A DNA stretch of 64,000 bases from Orientallactaga sibirica (taxonomy: Eukaryota > Chordata > Mammalia > Rodentia > Dipodidae). Positions 1 to 10,220 of the stretch are shown one piece after another. Every line of letters begins with the position of its first letter. The stretch's first letter is position 1. The notes beneath the pieces were generated by a model. That model was not told the origin of the DNA, made no database searches, and worked only from the letters and a program-made list of their open reading frames with translations. The position numbers were made by a program, and so were the translations under genes. The stretch lies in contig JAEOAD010000001.1 of assembly GCA_036365145.1 (NCBI GenBank), forward strand, positions 98,367,501-98,431,500, given 5' to 3'.

Positions 1-180
1 ATTCAAAGCCAAAGGATTGGAGGGGTGATTTGAAGGGCTGTCTTGAAGACACAAGTGGTCATTGCATCTATGACCTCACATACGCTGTTCTTTCACAAAA
101 TCTCCCTAATATTGAGCCCATCGACAGGCTGTCCTAGATAATGGAGGAGGGCAAAACAAACAAACAAAAAAGGTATTAGT

Positions 181-424
181 GGGCTGGAGAGATGGCTTAG
201 TGGTTAAGGCGCCTGCCTCCTAAGCCTAAGAACACCAGTTCCAATCTCCAGGTCCCACGTTTAGACAGATGAAAGTGACGCAAGGGTGCAATACCGCACT
301 TGACCACATGGGTGCGCACACATCTGGATTTCGTTCCCAGCAACTGAGAGACTGCTGGTGCGCCCATTCTCTGTTTCCCTCTACCTCTCCCTCTGTCTCT
401 CTCTCAAAAAAAAAAAAAAAAAAA
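181..424 (+). mobile_element. tRNA-derived SINE, long form, with near-perfect TSD
   Basis: This is the reference copy of the long form. It starts GGGCTGGAGAGATGGC, carries an A box (TGGCTTAGTGGTTAAGG) and a B-box-like GTTCCAATCTCC, then a segment 'gtgacgcaagggtgcaat' that is missing from the short form. It ends in a CT-rich run and about 20 A. The insertion is bounded by the direct repeat aggtattagt (171-180 and 425-434), probably longer through the A-run. The TSD and pure A tail mark a target-primed, relatively recent insertion. It sits inside an older L1 3' remnant. Confidence 0.93.
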
Positions 425-603
425 AGGTATTAGTATAGAAGTGGGAAATAATACTAGGAAAGAAGAGGGGTTCAGTGGAGAGTAATGGAGGACAGTGACA
501 AAGGACCATGCTGGGAGGGTATTAAATAAATTTTATAGTTTTTTTAAAGGTGAATGTTTATATACATACAAATAAATATATGTATATTTATGAATATATA
601 TGT

Positions 604-636
604 ATACATACATACATACATACATACATACATACA
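604..636. repeat. (ATAC)n microsatellite
   Basis: About eight uninterrupted ATAC units within AT-rich L1-like sequence. Confidence 0.95.
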
Positions 637-813
637 GGAGACCAACCAACAAGAAAGGTAGACAAGTGGAAAGGAGGAAGAAGGTAATACAGGGTAATAG
701 GGTATAAGAGCAAAGTACATGATATATATGCACGAAAATATGATACTCAGCACATTGCACAAGGAATGTACACACATATAATGCTGGGAGAGACAAGCAA
801 ACTGTGAACACAG

Positions 814-925
814 GTTAGAGAGGTGGATCAGTGGTAAAAGCAGTCCCTGCACAAGCATGAGGGCCTGAGCCACATAAGCAGCTGGGTATATGCATGCATG
901 CCTGTAACTACCATCCACTGGGACT
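814..925 (+). mobile_element. B4/ID-type compound SINE fragment (old)
   Basis: The segment has a tRNA-like head 'gatcagtggtaaaagcag', a 'caagcatgagggcctgag' linker as in rodent B4-type SINEs, and a B1-like 'gcatgcatgcctgtaact'. It is degraded, with no clear tail or TSD. Confidence 0.45.
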
Positions 926-1219
926 TGGAGGGGAAACAAAACAAACAAGAAAGAAAAAAGAAGAAGAAGCAGCAGCAGCGAGCTCCGAAATCAGTAGGAT
1001 ACTCTGCCTCAAGGACCAACAGGTGGGTGGACAACAGAAGGGAACACTGTCACCCTTTCTTCCTATCCTGTCTTTGTTCTGTCCTGATTCTTCATTTCAC
1101 ATTCAGCCACTAAAGTATCATTGCATGTCTTTAGTTTCATTATTGGTTAACTCAGTTTGGGGCCTTGGATAACAAGGAGGTTAGCATTCTGAAAAAAATT
1201 ACATTAAGGATTTGCAATA

Positions 1220-1454
1220 CTCAGGCAGGAGAGATGGTGCTTGTGTGTGAAGCCTGATGACCCAGTTTCAATTCCCCAGAACCCCCATTACCCAGATGCA
1301 AAAGGTGGCACATATGTCTGGAGTTCATTTGCAGTGGCTGGAGATCCTGCTATGCCCATCCTCCCTCTCTCTCTCTCATTCTCATTCCTTGTCTCTCTCT
1401 CTCTCTTTCTGTGTCTCTCTCATAAATAAATAAATAAATACAATATTTAAAAGA
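1220..1454 (+). mobile_element. tRNA-derived SINE, short form
   Basis: This is a short-form copy: B box in 'cagtttcaattcccc', then the diagnostic 'ggagttcatttgcagtggc' block, CT-rich run and an (AAAT)n tail. The direct repeat atttgcaata flanks it (1210-1219 and 1455-1464). The A-box region is partly deleted relative to other copies. Confidence 0.88.
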
Positions 1455-1464
1455 ATTTGCAATA

Positions 1465-2470
1465 ATTAAACCACACATCTTGGAATGCAAATGATGTAAG
1501 TTGAGTACAGAACCCTTCAGCATTCTAGGGTACAGGTTACCATTCTTATTGCTCAGATGGTTTCCCAAGCAGAGCTCACTGTGGATGGTATGGGTCTGGT
1601 TTGATCCTTAGCTGTATGACAAGCCTAGCAGGAAATGATAGAAACACAGAAAGAAAAACAATTTCTCTTCTCCAAATTACCACAGCTTTTCTGTGCTGAC
1701 ATTGATTATACCCATTCAGAAGTAATCATGTTAGTATCACTGTATCATAAATCTTCAGTTGCTTGCATTTGATTGAATTTGCTTGGAACCCATCCAAAGT
1801 GCTTTCTACTCTTGATAACTTCATCAGAATCACAAAAGACCAAGCTTCAGGATTAAATGTTCTGTCCCAAGATTTTGTATATGAATATTATGGCTTCATA
1901 GCCTGGTCATGTGAAGTATAAATTTCCCTTGCAGAAAGGATTAATCCAGTGGAATAGTTCTGCCTCTCTGAAGCTAGTGTTTCCAGATGTTATTGCTACT
2001 TCATGGATGTGCTGCTGTTCCTGATGCTGGATAAACCATCATTTATACTAACCTCTCGCTTTCTAAGGACCAAATCCCACTTTTGTTTAAGCAAAACTAC
2101 TAAAAACCAAGGCATTATAAGAAGCCAGGAGTTCCAAAGCTACAGAAATGGTTTATGTTATATGTAAAATTGGTTTGATATACGATATGGATGTGGGTCC
2201 TCCTATAAGAACTTATCATCTCGAATACAGGTGTACCGTTAGGCCAAGTAGCTCATTAATACTCAGATGCTTTCACTCTTTCCCACTGTCAGAAGACAAG
2301 AGTCTTGAGCTCCTTTATCTGTGGTTCCAACAAATTAAATATTCAACATGTAAAGTAAACATTTTAACTGGTATAAGGCATAAGGAGAGACTAGAATAAT
2401 GCAAACTTAACCACCATCTTCTGTCCTCAGACTTCTTATCATATCATTCTCTCCTTTCCCTCAATTAAGA
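1465..2470. other. Unassigned sequence
   Basis: No repeat family, gene or RNA recognised. The only open frame (84 codons or fewer) looks like chance. Confidence 0.5.
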
Positions 2471-2551
2471 TTCCAAGACTTAAATCCTAGACAAATCACC
2501 ACACAATTTTATAGATCCATCATGTTTATTTAAATATATTTTATTGATTTA
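2471..2551. repeat. 81-bp direct repeat, left copy
   Basis: The block from 'ttccaagactta' to 'ttattgattta' recurs at 2874-2954 with about three mismatches (offset 403 bp). The right part of the repeat runs into the A-rich tail of the SINE that follows on the minus strand. Confidence 0.9.
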
Positions 2552-2760
2552 TTTATTTGAGAGACAGAGAGAAAAGAAAGAGAATGGATGTGTCAGGGTC
2601 TCCAGCCATTGCAAATGAACTCCAGATGCATGCACCACCTTGTGCCTCTGGCTTACATGGATCCTGGGGAATCCTTTGGCTTTGCAGGCAAATGCCTTAA
2701 CAGGACCAGGCAAGAGAGCAAAAGCCAACCAGCCACCACAGCCATCTTTCCAGCTCCTGC
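2535..2760 (-). mobile_element. tRNA-derived SINE, short form (minus)
   Basis: Read on the minus strand, the 5' head lies near 2760 ('ccatctttccagctcctgc' on plus) and the AAAT-rich tail near 2540. The body shows 'ctccagccattgcaaatgaa' and 'ccaccttgtgcctctggct'. The head is altered ('gccttaacaggaccaggc') relative to intact copies. Confidence 0.82.
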
Positions 2761-2873
2761 TAGGCACATTTGCATATCTTTACAATGGACTCTCAAACCA
2801 TCACCACATCTTAAGACCAGCCCCAGTGACATTGCCTCTAGCATGTTGTGTTATTGATCATTACACACTCTCT

Positions 2874-2954
2874 TTCCAAGACTTAAAGCCTAGACAAATC
2901 ACCACACAATTCTATAGATCCATCTTGTTTATTTAAATATATTTTATTGATTTA
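2874..2954. repeat. 81-bp direct repeat, right copy
   Basis: Second copy of the 2471-2551 block. It ends 'gatttaataaaa' instead of continuing into a SINE body. About 95% identity by eye. Confidence 0.9.
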
Positions 2955-3042
2955 ATAAAAACAAGCAGTTATTAAGCTTTACTATGAAACCAAAACCATT
3001 TTAAACATTCTATATGCATTCACATGTTGTTCCTTTTTATTA

Positions 3043-3079
3043 GTGTGTGTGTTGTGTGTGTGTGTGTGTGTGTGTGTGT
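3043..3079. repeat. (TG)n microsatellite
   Basis: TG run with one TTG interruption. Confidence 0.95.
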
Positions 3080-3149
3080 CCCATAGCCACAGAAATTTTT
3101 GTTTAAAATTAAGTTTACTACTTAAGTCTCTAATAGCCTGCTAAAGGTG

Positions 3150-3390
3150 GTGTCATTAGGGTAGATCTTTTCATCCAGCTCTACTAGGTGTGGGAGAGCA
3201 GTTTGAGCTCAGATTGTTGGCCTTTTTGCTGCTGGAAGATATTTTCCTGTGCTAAAGTGAGTCAGCTTCCTCTGTCACTGATGGTTTTCCCCTGGAATTT
3301 GTAAGCCTGAATAAGCCCTTCCCTCCTATAAGCTGCTTCTGTTTGAATGTTTGTCCTAGCAACAAACAGATAACTGAAACACACATTCAA
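3150..3390 (+). mobile_element. MaLR-like LTR, 3' part
   Basis: It contains 'gcctgaataagcccttcc', 'cataagctgcttctg'-type sequence and the terminus 'agcaacaaacagataactg', the pattern ending rodent MaLR/MT/ORR1-type LTRs (poly(A) signal, then '...aaactaataca'). The 5' start is unclear. The family name is from memory. Confidence 0.5.
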
Positions 3391-3410
3391 ACCACTAGAG
3401 TGTATGTTAG

Positions 3411-3415
3411 TTGTG

Positions 3416-3453
<38 letters not shown>

Positions 3454-3785
3454 ACACACACACATGCATGAATTTGTGTGCAAGTCCTGGTGCATACATG
3501 CTATGGTGCATGTGTGGAAGTCAGAGGACAATTTTCAGGATGGTCTTTGCCTGTTCACCTCATTTAGAGACCAGGTTTCTTGTGCTTAGTTCTCATTCTG
3601 CTGTTCTTTGAGCATCTGAGAAATTCTGTCACTGCTTTTATGTTGACATCAATATCAGTATACTGGGATTACAGAAGCCCACCATGGATTCTGGCTTTTT
3701 ACGTGGGGTCTGGGACTCAAATTCAGGCATTCCAGCTTGAGCTGTGAATGCTTTATTCACAGAGCCATTTCTTCATCCCCAAACC
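3411..3785 (-). mobile_element. B4-type compound SINE (minus) with TG/CA tail
   Basis: On the plus strand a long TG run followed by CACACA (3411-3462) is the tail. Then come 'gtggaagtcagaggacaatt', a B1-like part ('actgggattacagaagccc') and a tRNA-like head ending 'cagagccatttcttcatcccc'. The order of tail, B1-like part and tRNA-like head matches rodent B4-type SINEs read in antisense. Confidence 0.65.
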
Positions 3786-4224
3786 TTTGTACTTTATAGT
3801 AACTATAGGGTTAGCTATTCTTTATAGTATGTAGATGAGTATACTGAGACAAAAACACACCTGGTAAATGGCAGAAAAAATAGTCAAACCAAAAATCTAG
3901 TTTCAGACACCAGCTCCCTTACTTTACCATTTTAATATGTTTGATTGTCATTTAGACTAAATATAAGGCAACTTTGTCACAAATACTTACAGAAGAGCAT
4001 CATTTCACATACAGCTAAAATTCGAACAGCAAGTTTGTATTGAAATCACTTAATTAGCAATTTAAAGTTCTGCAACAGAAATTGGATTATAATAGATCTC
4101 AGTGGGAGGTCTGTGTTTCATGCACCAGGGACCATAATCATAGTTACCAGTTGTATGGCATGCACAAAAGAAAAAGTGCAGGTGAAGATTTATTTTGTAA
4201 ATGGGGTTGTGGAATTATATGGTA
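3786..4224. other. Unassigned sequence
   Basis: No recognised feature. Confidence 0.5.
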
Positions 4225-4345
4225 TCTAGTCTTGGAGATTGGGATTTAATCTTGGCTCTAAAGTTTACTACCTGAGTGACCTTGAAAAAATTCACATTAC
4301 TGAGCCTGCATTTCCTCCTTGTGTGAAAAATGATTCTAGAAAGTA
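4225..4345 (+). mobile_element. MIR SINE (plus)
   Basis: It matches the MIR core in order: 'atcttggctctaaagtttac', 'cctgagtgaccttgaaaa', 'ctgagcctgcatttcctcc', 'tgtgtgaaaaatga'. These correspond to the conserved 'tgtgaccttgggcaa' and 'cctcagtttcctcatctgtaaaatg' blocks of this ancient mammalian tRNA-derived SINE. Confidence 0.75.
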
Positions 4346-4349
4346 ACAT

Positions 4350-4575
4350 TTAGTTGAATCTCTGCTACATGATGGGTTCCCTGACATTTCTTAATCTGAT
4401 TGTCAGATCTCTTATATACTTAATATGGTGTTCAATAAACGAGAACCTGAAGGTCAAAGAGGTTACATAACTTGACCATAGATAATAGCTACTAGATAGA
4501 TAGCTAGAAATTGAATCTAATTTCTTTGGCATTTAAAGTCTCAATTTCAGCCATGCTGCATTGTCTTATAGACAT
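4350..4575 (-). mobile_element. MIR SINE (minus)
   Basis: Antisense MIR blocks in order: 'gaacctgaaggtcaaagagg', 'ttacataacttgaccatag', 'tagctactagatagatagc', 'gaaattgaatctaatttc'. It lies directly beside an oppositely oriented MIR, making an imperfect inverted pair. Confidence 0.72.
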
Positions 4576-5190
4576 CACAAACTAGGACCATCTTATAAAG
4601 AGAATTTTTGGTTTTGAATGAAGGAGTGTATAAGAAAAGTACTGTTATAACAAGACTCTTAAGTATTCATACTAGCTAGGGAGTGTTATTAACTTGATTT
4701 TAATGAAACATTCACTGTGTTTTAAATATTTGTTCTTTAGAGTCTTGGTATCATAATAAAAATATCTATTAGTTACATAAAATATAATTTTTAGGAGAGC
4801 ACAACATCAGAACTATAGATATTCTATTTTAATTGTAGGATTTTATACTGACCATAGTTTAATGGATTCTCATGTCTAGCCCTATAGCAGACATCGTAGG
4901 GCCCTACACATAACACCTTCCACCTCACATTTCACTGAGTGTAGGTTAGGATTTCCACTTCAGCACTGTGGTTTTCGTCCCATCTGTCACCTCCCTTCCC
5001 TGACACTCTCTCACTGCTCCTTTGCACTGTAGTTTATACTGTCCAGGAATTAACTTCACTCAAGTTCAGCTTCCAAATAATCAGCAATGGCAATTGATGC
5101 ATAAACACCCTGATTCCCTTGCCTCTTGGATGTAATCTGAAGCTACTTGTGTCCTTCTCTTTCCTAAATTCATTAATCTTTTTTTTTTTT
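4576..5190. other. Unassigned AT-rich sequence
   Basis: No recognised feature. Confidence 0.5.
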
Positions 5191-5192
5191 TT

Positions 5193-5800
5193 TTCATTAC
5201 TGTGACCAAATTCCCAACACATCAGTCAAAATCTCAAGGAGAAAGAGTTTATTTTGGCTCATAATTTTAGAGGTTTCTGCCCATTGTCCTCTGCTCCATT
5301 GGGCTGAGGCAGAAAGTCATGGTGGCAGTAGCATGTCGTGGATGAAGCTATTCGCCTCATGACAAAGGGAAGCAAAAAATGATGGAAGGCTTGGAGACAA
5401 GATAAGACCTTCAAAGTATCTTCCAGGTGACTCAATTTCTCCAGCTAGGTCCACCATCTATAGCCCAAGTATTCAACACAGACATCTGTGGGGAACATTT
5501 TTTAATTCTTTGTAAAAAAATTATTTATTTATTTCCAAGCAGAGAGGTATATAGAGAGAAGAAAGATAGAGAGACAATCAATAAAAATGGGCATGCCAGG
5601 GTTCCAGATGTATGCACCACTTTGTGCATATGATTTTGTATGGGTTCTGAGGAACTGAACTGGGGTTGTTAGGCTTTTCAGACAAGTGCCTTAACCACTG
5701 AGATATCTCTCCAGCCCATATTTTAAAATTTTTATTTTTTTAGGTTTTTTAAAACCTACAATATAGTTTAGCATTTCATATTCAAATCATAATACCAGAG
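5193..5800 (-). mobile_element. MaLR-like LTR (minus), split by a SINE
   Basis: The order 'cattactgtgacc', 'gagtttattttggctca', 'gtcatggtggcag', 'ctccagctaggtccacc', 'aagtattcaacac' and, beyond the SINE, 'tttcatattcaaatcataa' is the common antisense LTR-type repeat of rodents. Continuity across 5518-5717 shows that the SINE landed in an existing copy. Confidence 0.55.
5518..5717 (-). mobile_element. tRNA-derived SINE, short form (minus), nested
   Basis: The plus strand shows the tail 'ttatttatttatttcc', body 'gcatgccagggttccagatg' with part of the right-hand block deleted, and the head 'gccttaaccactgagatatctctccagccc'-like sequence ending at 5717. It is nested in a MaLR-like LTR. Confidence 0.85.
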
Positions 5801-5984
5801 TTTTCCAAATGTGTAAAGTCTAGTTGACCACCCAGGAAAGTGGATAGATAAAAGACCCTTCCTTTACTTTCTTCTCTCTTCTGACCCAAGTTCCACCATT
5901 TCACTTCTAAACTAATGAGCACACGCACAGAGACCTTCTCAGTAAATACTTCTAAATGGAATTCAAGAACACTTTAGGAAGATA

Positions 5985-6965
5985 AGCCAACATTACCAAG
6001 TTGGTTTCATCCCAGTGATGAAAAGTTAGTTTAACGTATGCAAACCAGTAAATGAAATGTAACATATAAATAGACCTAGGACAGGTCTCACAGGATCATT
6101 TCAATTAATGTAGAAAAAGCATTCAAGAAAGTTTATCAAGCTTTTATCATAGATAAATCCCTGAAGAGACTAGGGATAGATGAGCATACTTCAGCATCGT
6201 AAAAGCTACCTATGAAAAATTTGTAATCATCATTATGATAAATTAGGAAAAACTGAAACTATTTTCTCTGAAATCAGAAACAACATGAAGGAGCCCAGTC
6301 TCATTATAATTCAGTATAATGCTTGAAGTCTTAGTTAAAACCACATAACAAGACTTAAAAAAAAAAAGTCTAAGTACCCCTGTGTTCAGACATGATCCTA
6401 TGCTTAAGGAAAACAACTTAAAACTCCATCTGAGCCGGGCGTGGTGGTGCACGCCTTTAATCCCAGCACTCAGGAGGCAGAGGTAGGAGGATCGCCGTGA
6501 GTTCAAGGCCACCCTGAGAAGACAGAGTGAATTCCAGGTCAGCCTGGACTAGAGTGAAACCCTACCTCGAAAAACCAAAAAAAAAAAAAAAAAAAAAAAA
6601 AACCCAAAAAACTCCATCTGAAAATTCTTAGGTCTACAAGTGCTTACAGCAAAGTAGCAGACAAACAAAATCAAAATACAACACACAGTATTTTTTTATA
6701 TATTAATCATAAAATTGCCAAGAAAGAAATGAGGAAAAGATCACATTAGGTTGGCTTCAGAAAAATCAAATGCATATAAATAATTCTGACAGACCCCTAC
6801 AATGAAAACTATAAGACACTGAAGAAAGGAATGAAAGAAGACATTAGAAGATAGGAAAATCTCCCAAAGCCACTGACTAGCAGAATTAATTCTGTGAAAT
6901 TGGCTGATGAATAGATTGAATGAATATATATACACAGAAAGGATAATTGATGTCAATATTATAAT
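5985..6965 (+). pseudogene. L1 ORF2 fragment (reverse transcriptase region), split by B1
   Basis: Reading along the plus strand, 'caagttggtttcatcccagtgatg', 'gtatgcaaaccagtaaatg', 'tagaaaaagcattcaagaaa' and 'acaacatgaaggagcccag' follow the L1 ORF2 reverse transcriptase coding sequence in order. After the B1 come 'cttatatattaatc'-type and 'gacccctacaatgaaaact' segments further along ORF2. Every frame is interrupted by stops and indels, so this is an inactive 5'-truncated copy. L1 ORF2 encodes the endonuclease/reverse transcriptase that drives L1 and SINE insertion. A B1 sits at 6434-6608. Confidence 0.8.
6434..6608 (+). mobile_element. B1-like SINE with perfect 13-bp TSD
   Basis: It starts gccgggcgtggtggtgcacg, has 'tttaatcccagcactcagg' and 'gagttcaaggccaccctgag' and ends in a long A tail. 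The direct repeat aaactccatctga lies at 6421-6433 and 6609-6621. It is 7SL-derived, with pol III A and B boxes in the first 80 bases. It is one of the best preserved B1 copies here and is nested in L1 ORF2. Confidence 0.95.
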
Positions 6966-7469
6966 TTAAGAAAAACATGTATGATGTCATTTTGAATTTT
7001 TTATCAACTTGATTTTTTAACTATATAAATAAAATATGTCAGTAGTAAAAAAATAAGAACTGAAGAAACATCACCTATACCACCTATATTTACCTTTGGA
7101 TAGCTTTGACTTAAAATTGTTGTTTATATCACTAACATATACATTTAACTGAAGTTTTTTTCAGGCATTTCAAACTTTATAATCTAATTTCTTCCTTTTT
7201 GATTTCTTATGTTCCAATCTTATCAATGTGACATCTAATAACCAAGAAATCATATAATGGCTCCAAAGAATATGAGGTAAGATATGGAATTTCATTATAT
7301 TTGACTAACCCTCATTTCTAGCATAAATATATAAAATTGTTTCGAGTTATCCAGGAGGGATATTAACAGATATGATAAGCAGATAATGATCTATAAAGTG
7401 AATGGTCTCTTCTATTTCTATATTACTGATATATTATTAAAACATAATGTTATAAAAAGGATATATACA
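6966..7469. other. Unassigned AT-rich sequence
   Basis: No recognised feature. Confidence 0.5.
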
Positions 7470-7682
7470 GGCTGGAGAGATGATTGAGTGTCTAAGATGC
7501 TTGTCTGTGAAACTTAAGAAGCCAAGTTCGATTCCCCAGTACCCATGTAAGCACAGTGCACAAGGTGGCACATTTGTCTTGCATTTGTTTGCAGTGGCTA
7601 GAGGCCCTGGCACACCTGTTCTCACTTTCTCTCTCTCTCTTTCTCTGGCTCTTCCTCTCTCACTCTCTCTAAAATAAATACA
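7470..7682 (+). mobile_element. tRNA-derived SINE, short form
   Basis: Complete short-form copy: 'ggctggagagatgattgag', B box 'agttcgattccccag', 'gtttgcagtggctagaggc', CT-rich run, 'aaaataaataca' tail. An imperfect flanking repeat of the type 'aaaggatatat' is present. Confidence 0.9.
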
Positions 7683-7954
7683 TAGAAGTATTTTTAAAGG
7701 AGATATGGCACAAGAAAAGAAAGAAGAAGAGGAATAGAAGGAGGAACAAAAGGAGAAAGAAGATGCTAAATTCAAAGAAGATCAAAGATACAACCCAAGT
7801 CCAGTGTATTGAATACATGTGAATCATTACTGGGTGATGAGCACTTACTTACTAAGGCTCTGTTATGTGGACATAGAATTGATATAACACTTAAAAGTGC
7901 TTTTTCTCTGTTCACATAGATTTTACATTACTGTGATAGAACAAGATGTTTAGG

Positions 7955-8106
7955 GAGCCACCAGACTTGGAGGTTCCCACCTTTGTTCACGGCACTTGGG
8001 AGGCAGAGGTAGGAGGATGGCTGTGAGTTCAAGGCCAGACTGAGACTACATAGTGAATTCCAGGTCAGCCTTGGCTAGAGCAAAACCTTACCTCAAAAAA
8101 CAAAAA
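7955..8106 (+). mobile_element. B1-like SINE, first of a tandem pair
   Basis: Diverged B1: 'cacttgggaggcagaggtag', 'gtgagttcaaggcc', 'tagtgaattccaggtcagcc', A-rich end. It is followed after four bases by a second B1. Confidence 0.85.
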
Positions 8107-8110
8107 TGAA

Positions 8111-8267
8111 GCTGGGTTTGGTGGTGCACGCCTTTAATCCCAGCACTAGGGAGGCAGAGGTTGGAGGATTGCTGTGAGTTCGAGGCCACCCTGAGACTAC
8201 ATAGTGAATTCCAGGTCAGCCTGAGCTAGAGTGAAACCCTACCTCAAAAAGTCAAAAAAAAAAAAAA
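8111..8267 (+). mobile_element. B1-like SINE, second of a tandem pair
   Basis: Better preserved than its neighbour: 'gctgggtttggtggtgcacg', 'tttaatcccagcactaggg', 'gagttcgaggccaccctgag' and an A tail. An imperfect flanking match (gatgtttaggg near 7944, aatgttcagtg near 8264) surrounds the pair, as if this copy inserted in the tail of the first. Confidence 0.9.
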
Positions 8268-8577
8268 TGTTCAGTGAAATACTTATGCCAATCATAAATA
8301 TGTCACAATGTAATGCAGGCTATAATATAATCATATTTAAATCCCATGAAAATGCTCTGTAGTGAAGGATTTGCTCTGTTGTATGACAAAACGACTTTGT
8401 TTATAAGTAACACAAAACAAAAGAAACTAAGAGAAAACTCACAGGTGTTAATATATTTCAAATGCTGGTAAAATTTACAAATTATGTATGTGTATCCAGT
8501 AGCCTTATACCCATATACCAATAAGTATACTTTGGTGTTCCAGTGTGAACCACTCATCTACTTTCATCTGTAATTTT

Positions 8578-8820
8578 TTTTTTTTTTTTTTTGGAGAGAG
8601 ACACAGAGAGAGAGGGAGAGGAAGACAGATAGAGATGGGCACGCCAGCAGCCTCTCAGCTGCTGTGAAAGAAATCCAGATGTGCGCATCCCCTTGTGGTC
8701 AAGTGTGGCATTGTGCCCTTGCGTCACTGCACCTGGCTAAACTTGAGACCTGGAGATTGGAACCAGTGTTCTGAGGGTTAGAAGGCAGGCGCCTTAACCG
8801 CTAAGCCATCTCTCCAGCCC
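8578..8820 (-). mobile_element. tRNA-derived SINE, long form (minus)
   Basis: Antisense long form with the diagnostic 'tggtcaagtgtggcattgtg' and 'gcgtcactgcacctggct'. The head is 'accgctaagccatctctcc' near 8820. The TSD is tcatctgtaatttt (8564-8577) and tcatctataatttt (8821-8834), with one mismatch. Confidence 0.93.
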
Positions 8821-8961
8821 TCATCTATAATTTTGATTAGTGAACCATGCTTGGCCAAATCAATCCATTCCATGGAACCTAGTTGGAGTAATTAATTGAA
8901 ATATGGTGCTTGTGCCCATGGTAATAAAAGGACAGGGTGGGAAGTACTGACTTTGTTCAGC

Positions 8962-9500
8962 TGTGTATCATTTACTTTCTTTCACATTGCTAAGACACAT
9001 GACCCAGCCAGAAGCAGCTCAGAGAAGAGTTTATACTGGCTTACAGTTTCAGCGAGTAGAGTTCCATCACTGTAGGGGGAAGCCACCATCCATCCCATGG
9101 TCACATCAGCAGGAATTGGAGATACAGAAAAGGGCAAGTGGGGCTGAACTATAAAACCTCAAGGGCTGGCTGGAGGGATGGCTTAGTGTTAAGGAATTTG
9201 CCTGCAAAGCAAAAGGACCCAGGTTCGATTCCCCAGGACCCATGTAAGACAGAGGCACAAGGGGGCTCACATGTCTGGAGTTCGTTTGCAGTGGCTGGAG
9301 GCCCTGGCATGCCCATTCTCTCTCTTTCTCTCTCCCCCTCCTTCTCTGTCAAATACATAAATAAATAAAAATAAAATAAAACTTTTTAAACCTCAGGGTC
9401 AGTCCCCAGTCACACATGTCCTCAAGCAAGACTCTACCTTCTAAAGGTTCCACCACCTTCCTGAACAGTTCCACCCATCTGTGGACCAAGTGTTCAAACA
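8962..9500 (-). mobile_element. MaLR-like LTR (minus), split by a SINE
   Basis: Blocks 'ctttcacattgctaagacac', 'agagtttatactggcttaca', 'gtccccagtcacacatgtcc' and 'gaccaagtgttcaaacac' follow the same antisense LTR pattern as 5193-5800. It is interrupted by the SINE at 9164-9385, and the two halves join cleanly across the TSD. Confidence 0.55.
9164..9385 (+). mobile_element. tRNA-derived SINE, short form, nested
   Basis: Near-intact short form: 'aggttcgattccccaggacc', 'cacaagggggctcacatg', 'gagttcgtttgcagtggctg', CT run, AAAT tail. It is flanked by aaacctcaagg (from 9154) and aaacctcaggg (9388-9398). Confidence 0.93.
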
Positions 9501-10166
9501 CACTAGGAGATGTTTTCCACTACAAGCTGATGACATAAAAACCCGGAGTTATACATACCATCCCAAGGTGGGAGCCTGCTTAAGAACCAATCAGTATACT
9601 CCCGAGGTCCCAGCAGCAGTCAAGGACAGGAGAAAAATTAAGGGCCAGCAGGGCTACACAGTACTGAAGAATAAATAATCAAAATTATTCTCAAAGACAG
9701 CGCTACATGGATAAAAGTTTGCCACCAGCATCATCTGGCAAGTGGGAGTATATTTTGCTTGTATAAGACACCTATCTATATCAGAGACAGTTACTCCTGT
9801 TCTCTGAGCCACATCACTAAACTGATCATTTGTACTGATAAGAAAACCATCTTGGGAACCCTGCATCCTTTGTTTGTTTTGTTTCAGACACAGGGTTTTC
9901 CCCTTGCAATTTCCTTATTTTCATTGACATGCAGCTGTGTTGGAGATGGGTTGCTGTGATTCCACTCATTGTTCACTTAGAAATGAAAGCTGCCATGTCA
10001 TAATGACTGGTGAGAAGGCTCTAGGTTGTTGACTCCACTGGCTGCTTGCAGCAAAATGGATCTGGGTTCATTTAATTTTCCTCCTCAGCAGGCTCTGACT
10101 CATCATGGGATCCAGAGGCCAATTTGGTGTGTGTATGCTGTGTGTGTTGTTGTTGTTGTTGCTTCT
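9501..10166. other. Unassigned sequence
   Basis: No recognised feature apart from a short TTG run near 10147-10160. Confidence 0.5.
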
Positions 10167-10169
10167 TTT

Positions 10170-10177
10170 TTATTTTT

Positions 10178-10220
<43 letters not shown>

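Larger units (their letters stand above)
1..800 (+). mobile_element. L1 3'-UTR remnant, interrupted by a SINE and a microsatellite
   Basis: The segments 1-180, 435-545 and 660-790 read like the 3' untranslated end of rodent L1 elements. They contain a 'catctatgacctcaca' motif also seen as 'atccatgacctcgcag' in the clearer L1 3' end near 16.66 kb, then 'gagcccatcgacaggctg' and a purine-rich tail. The body is broken by a SINE at 181-424 and by an ATAC array at 604-636. No ORF2 coding remains. The match is from memory of L1 tails and from comparison with the other copies in this window, so the boundaries are approximate. Confidence 0.45.

Noticed and set aside
181..260. tRNA genes at the heads of SINEs
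   Set aside because: Only the promoter boxes are preserved; no cloverleaf with paired acceptor stem can be formed.
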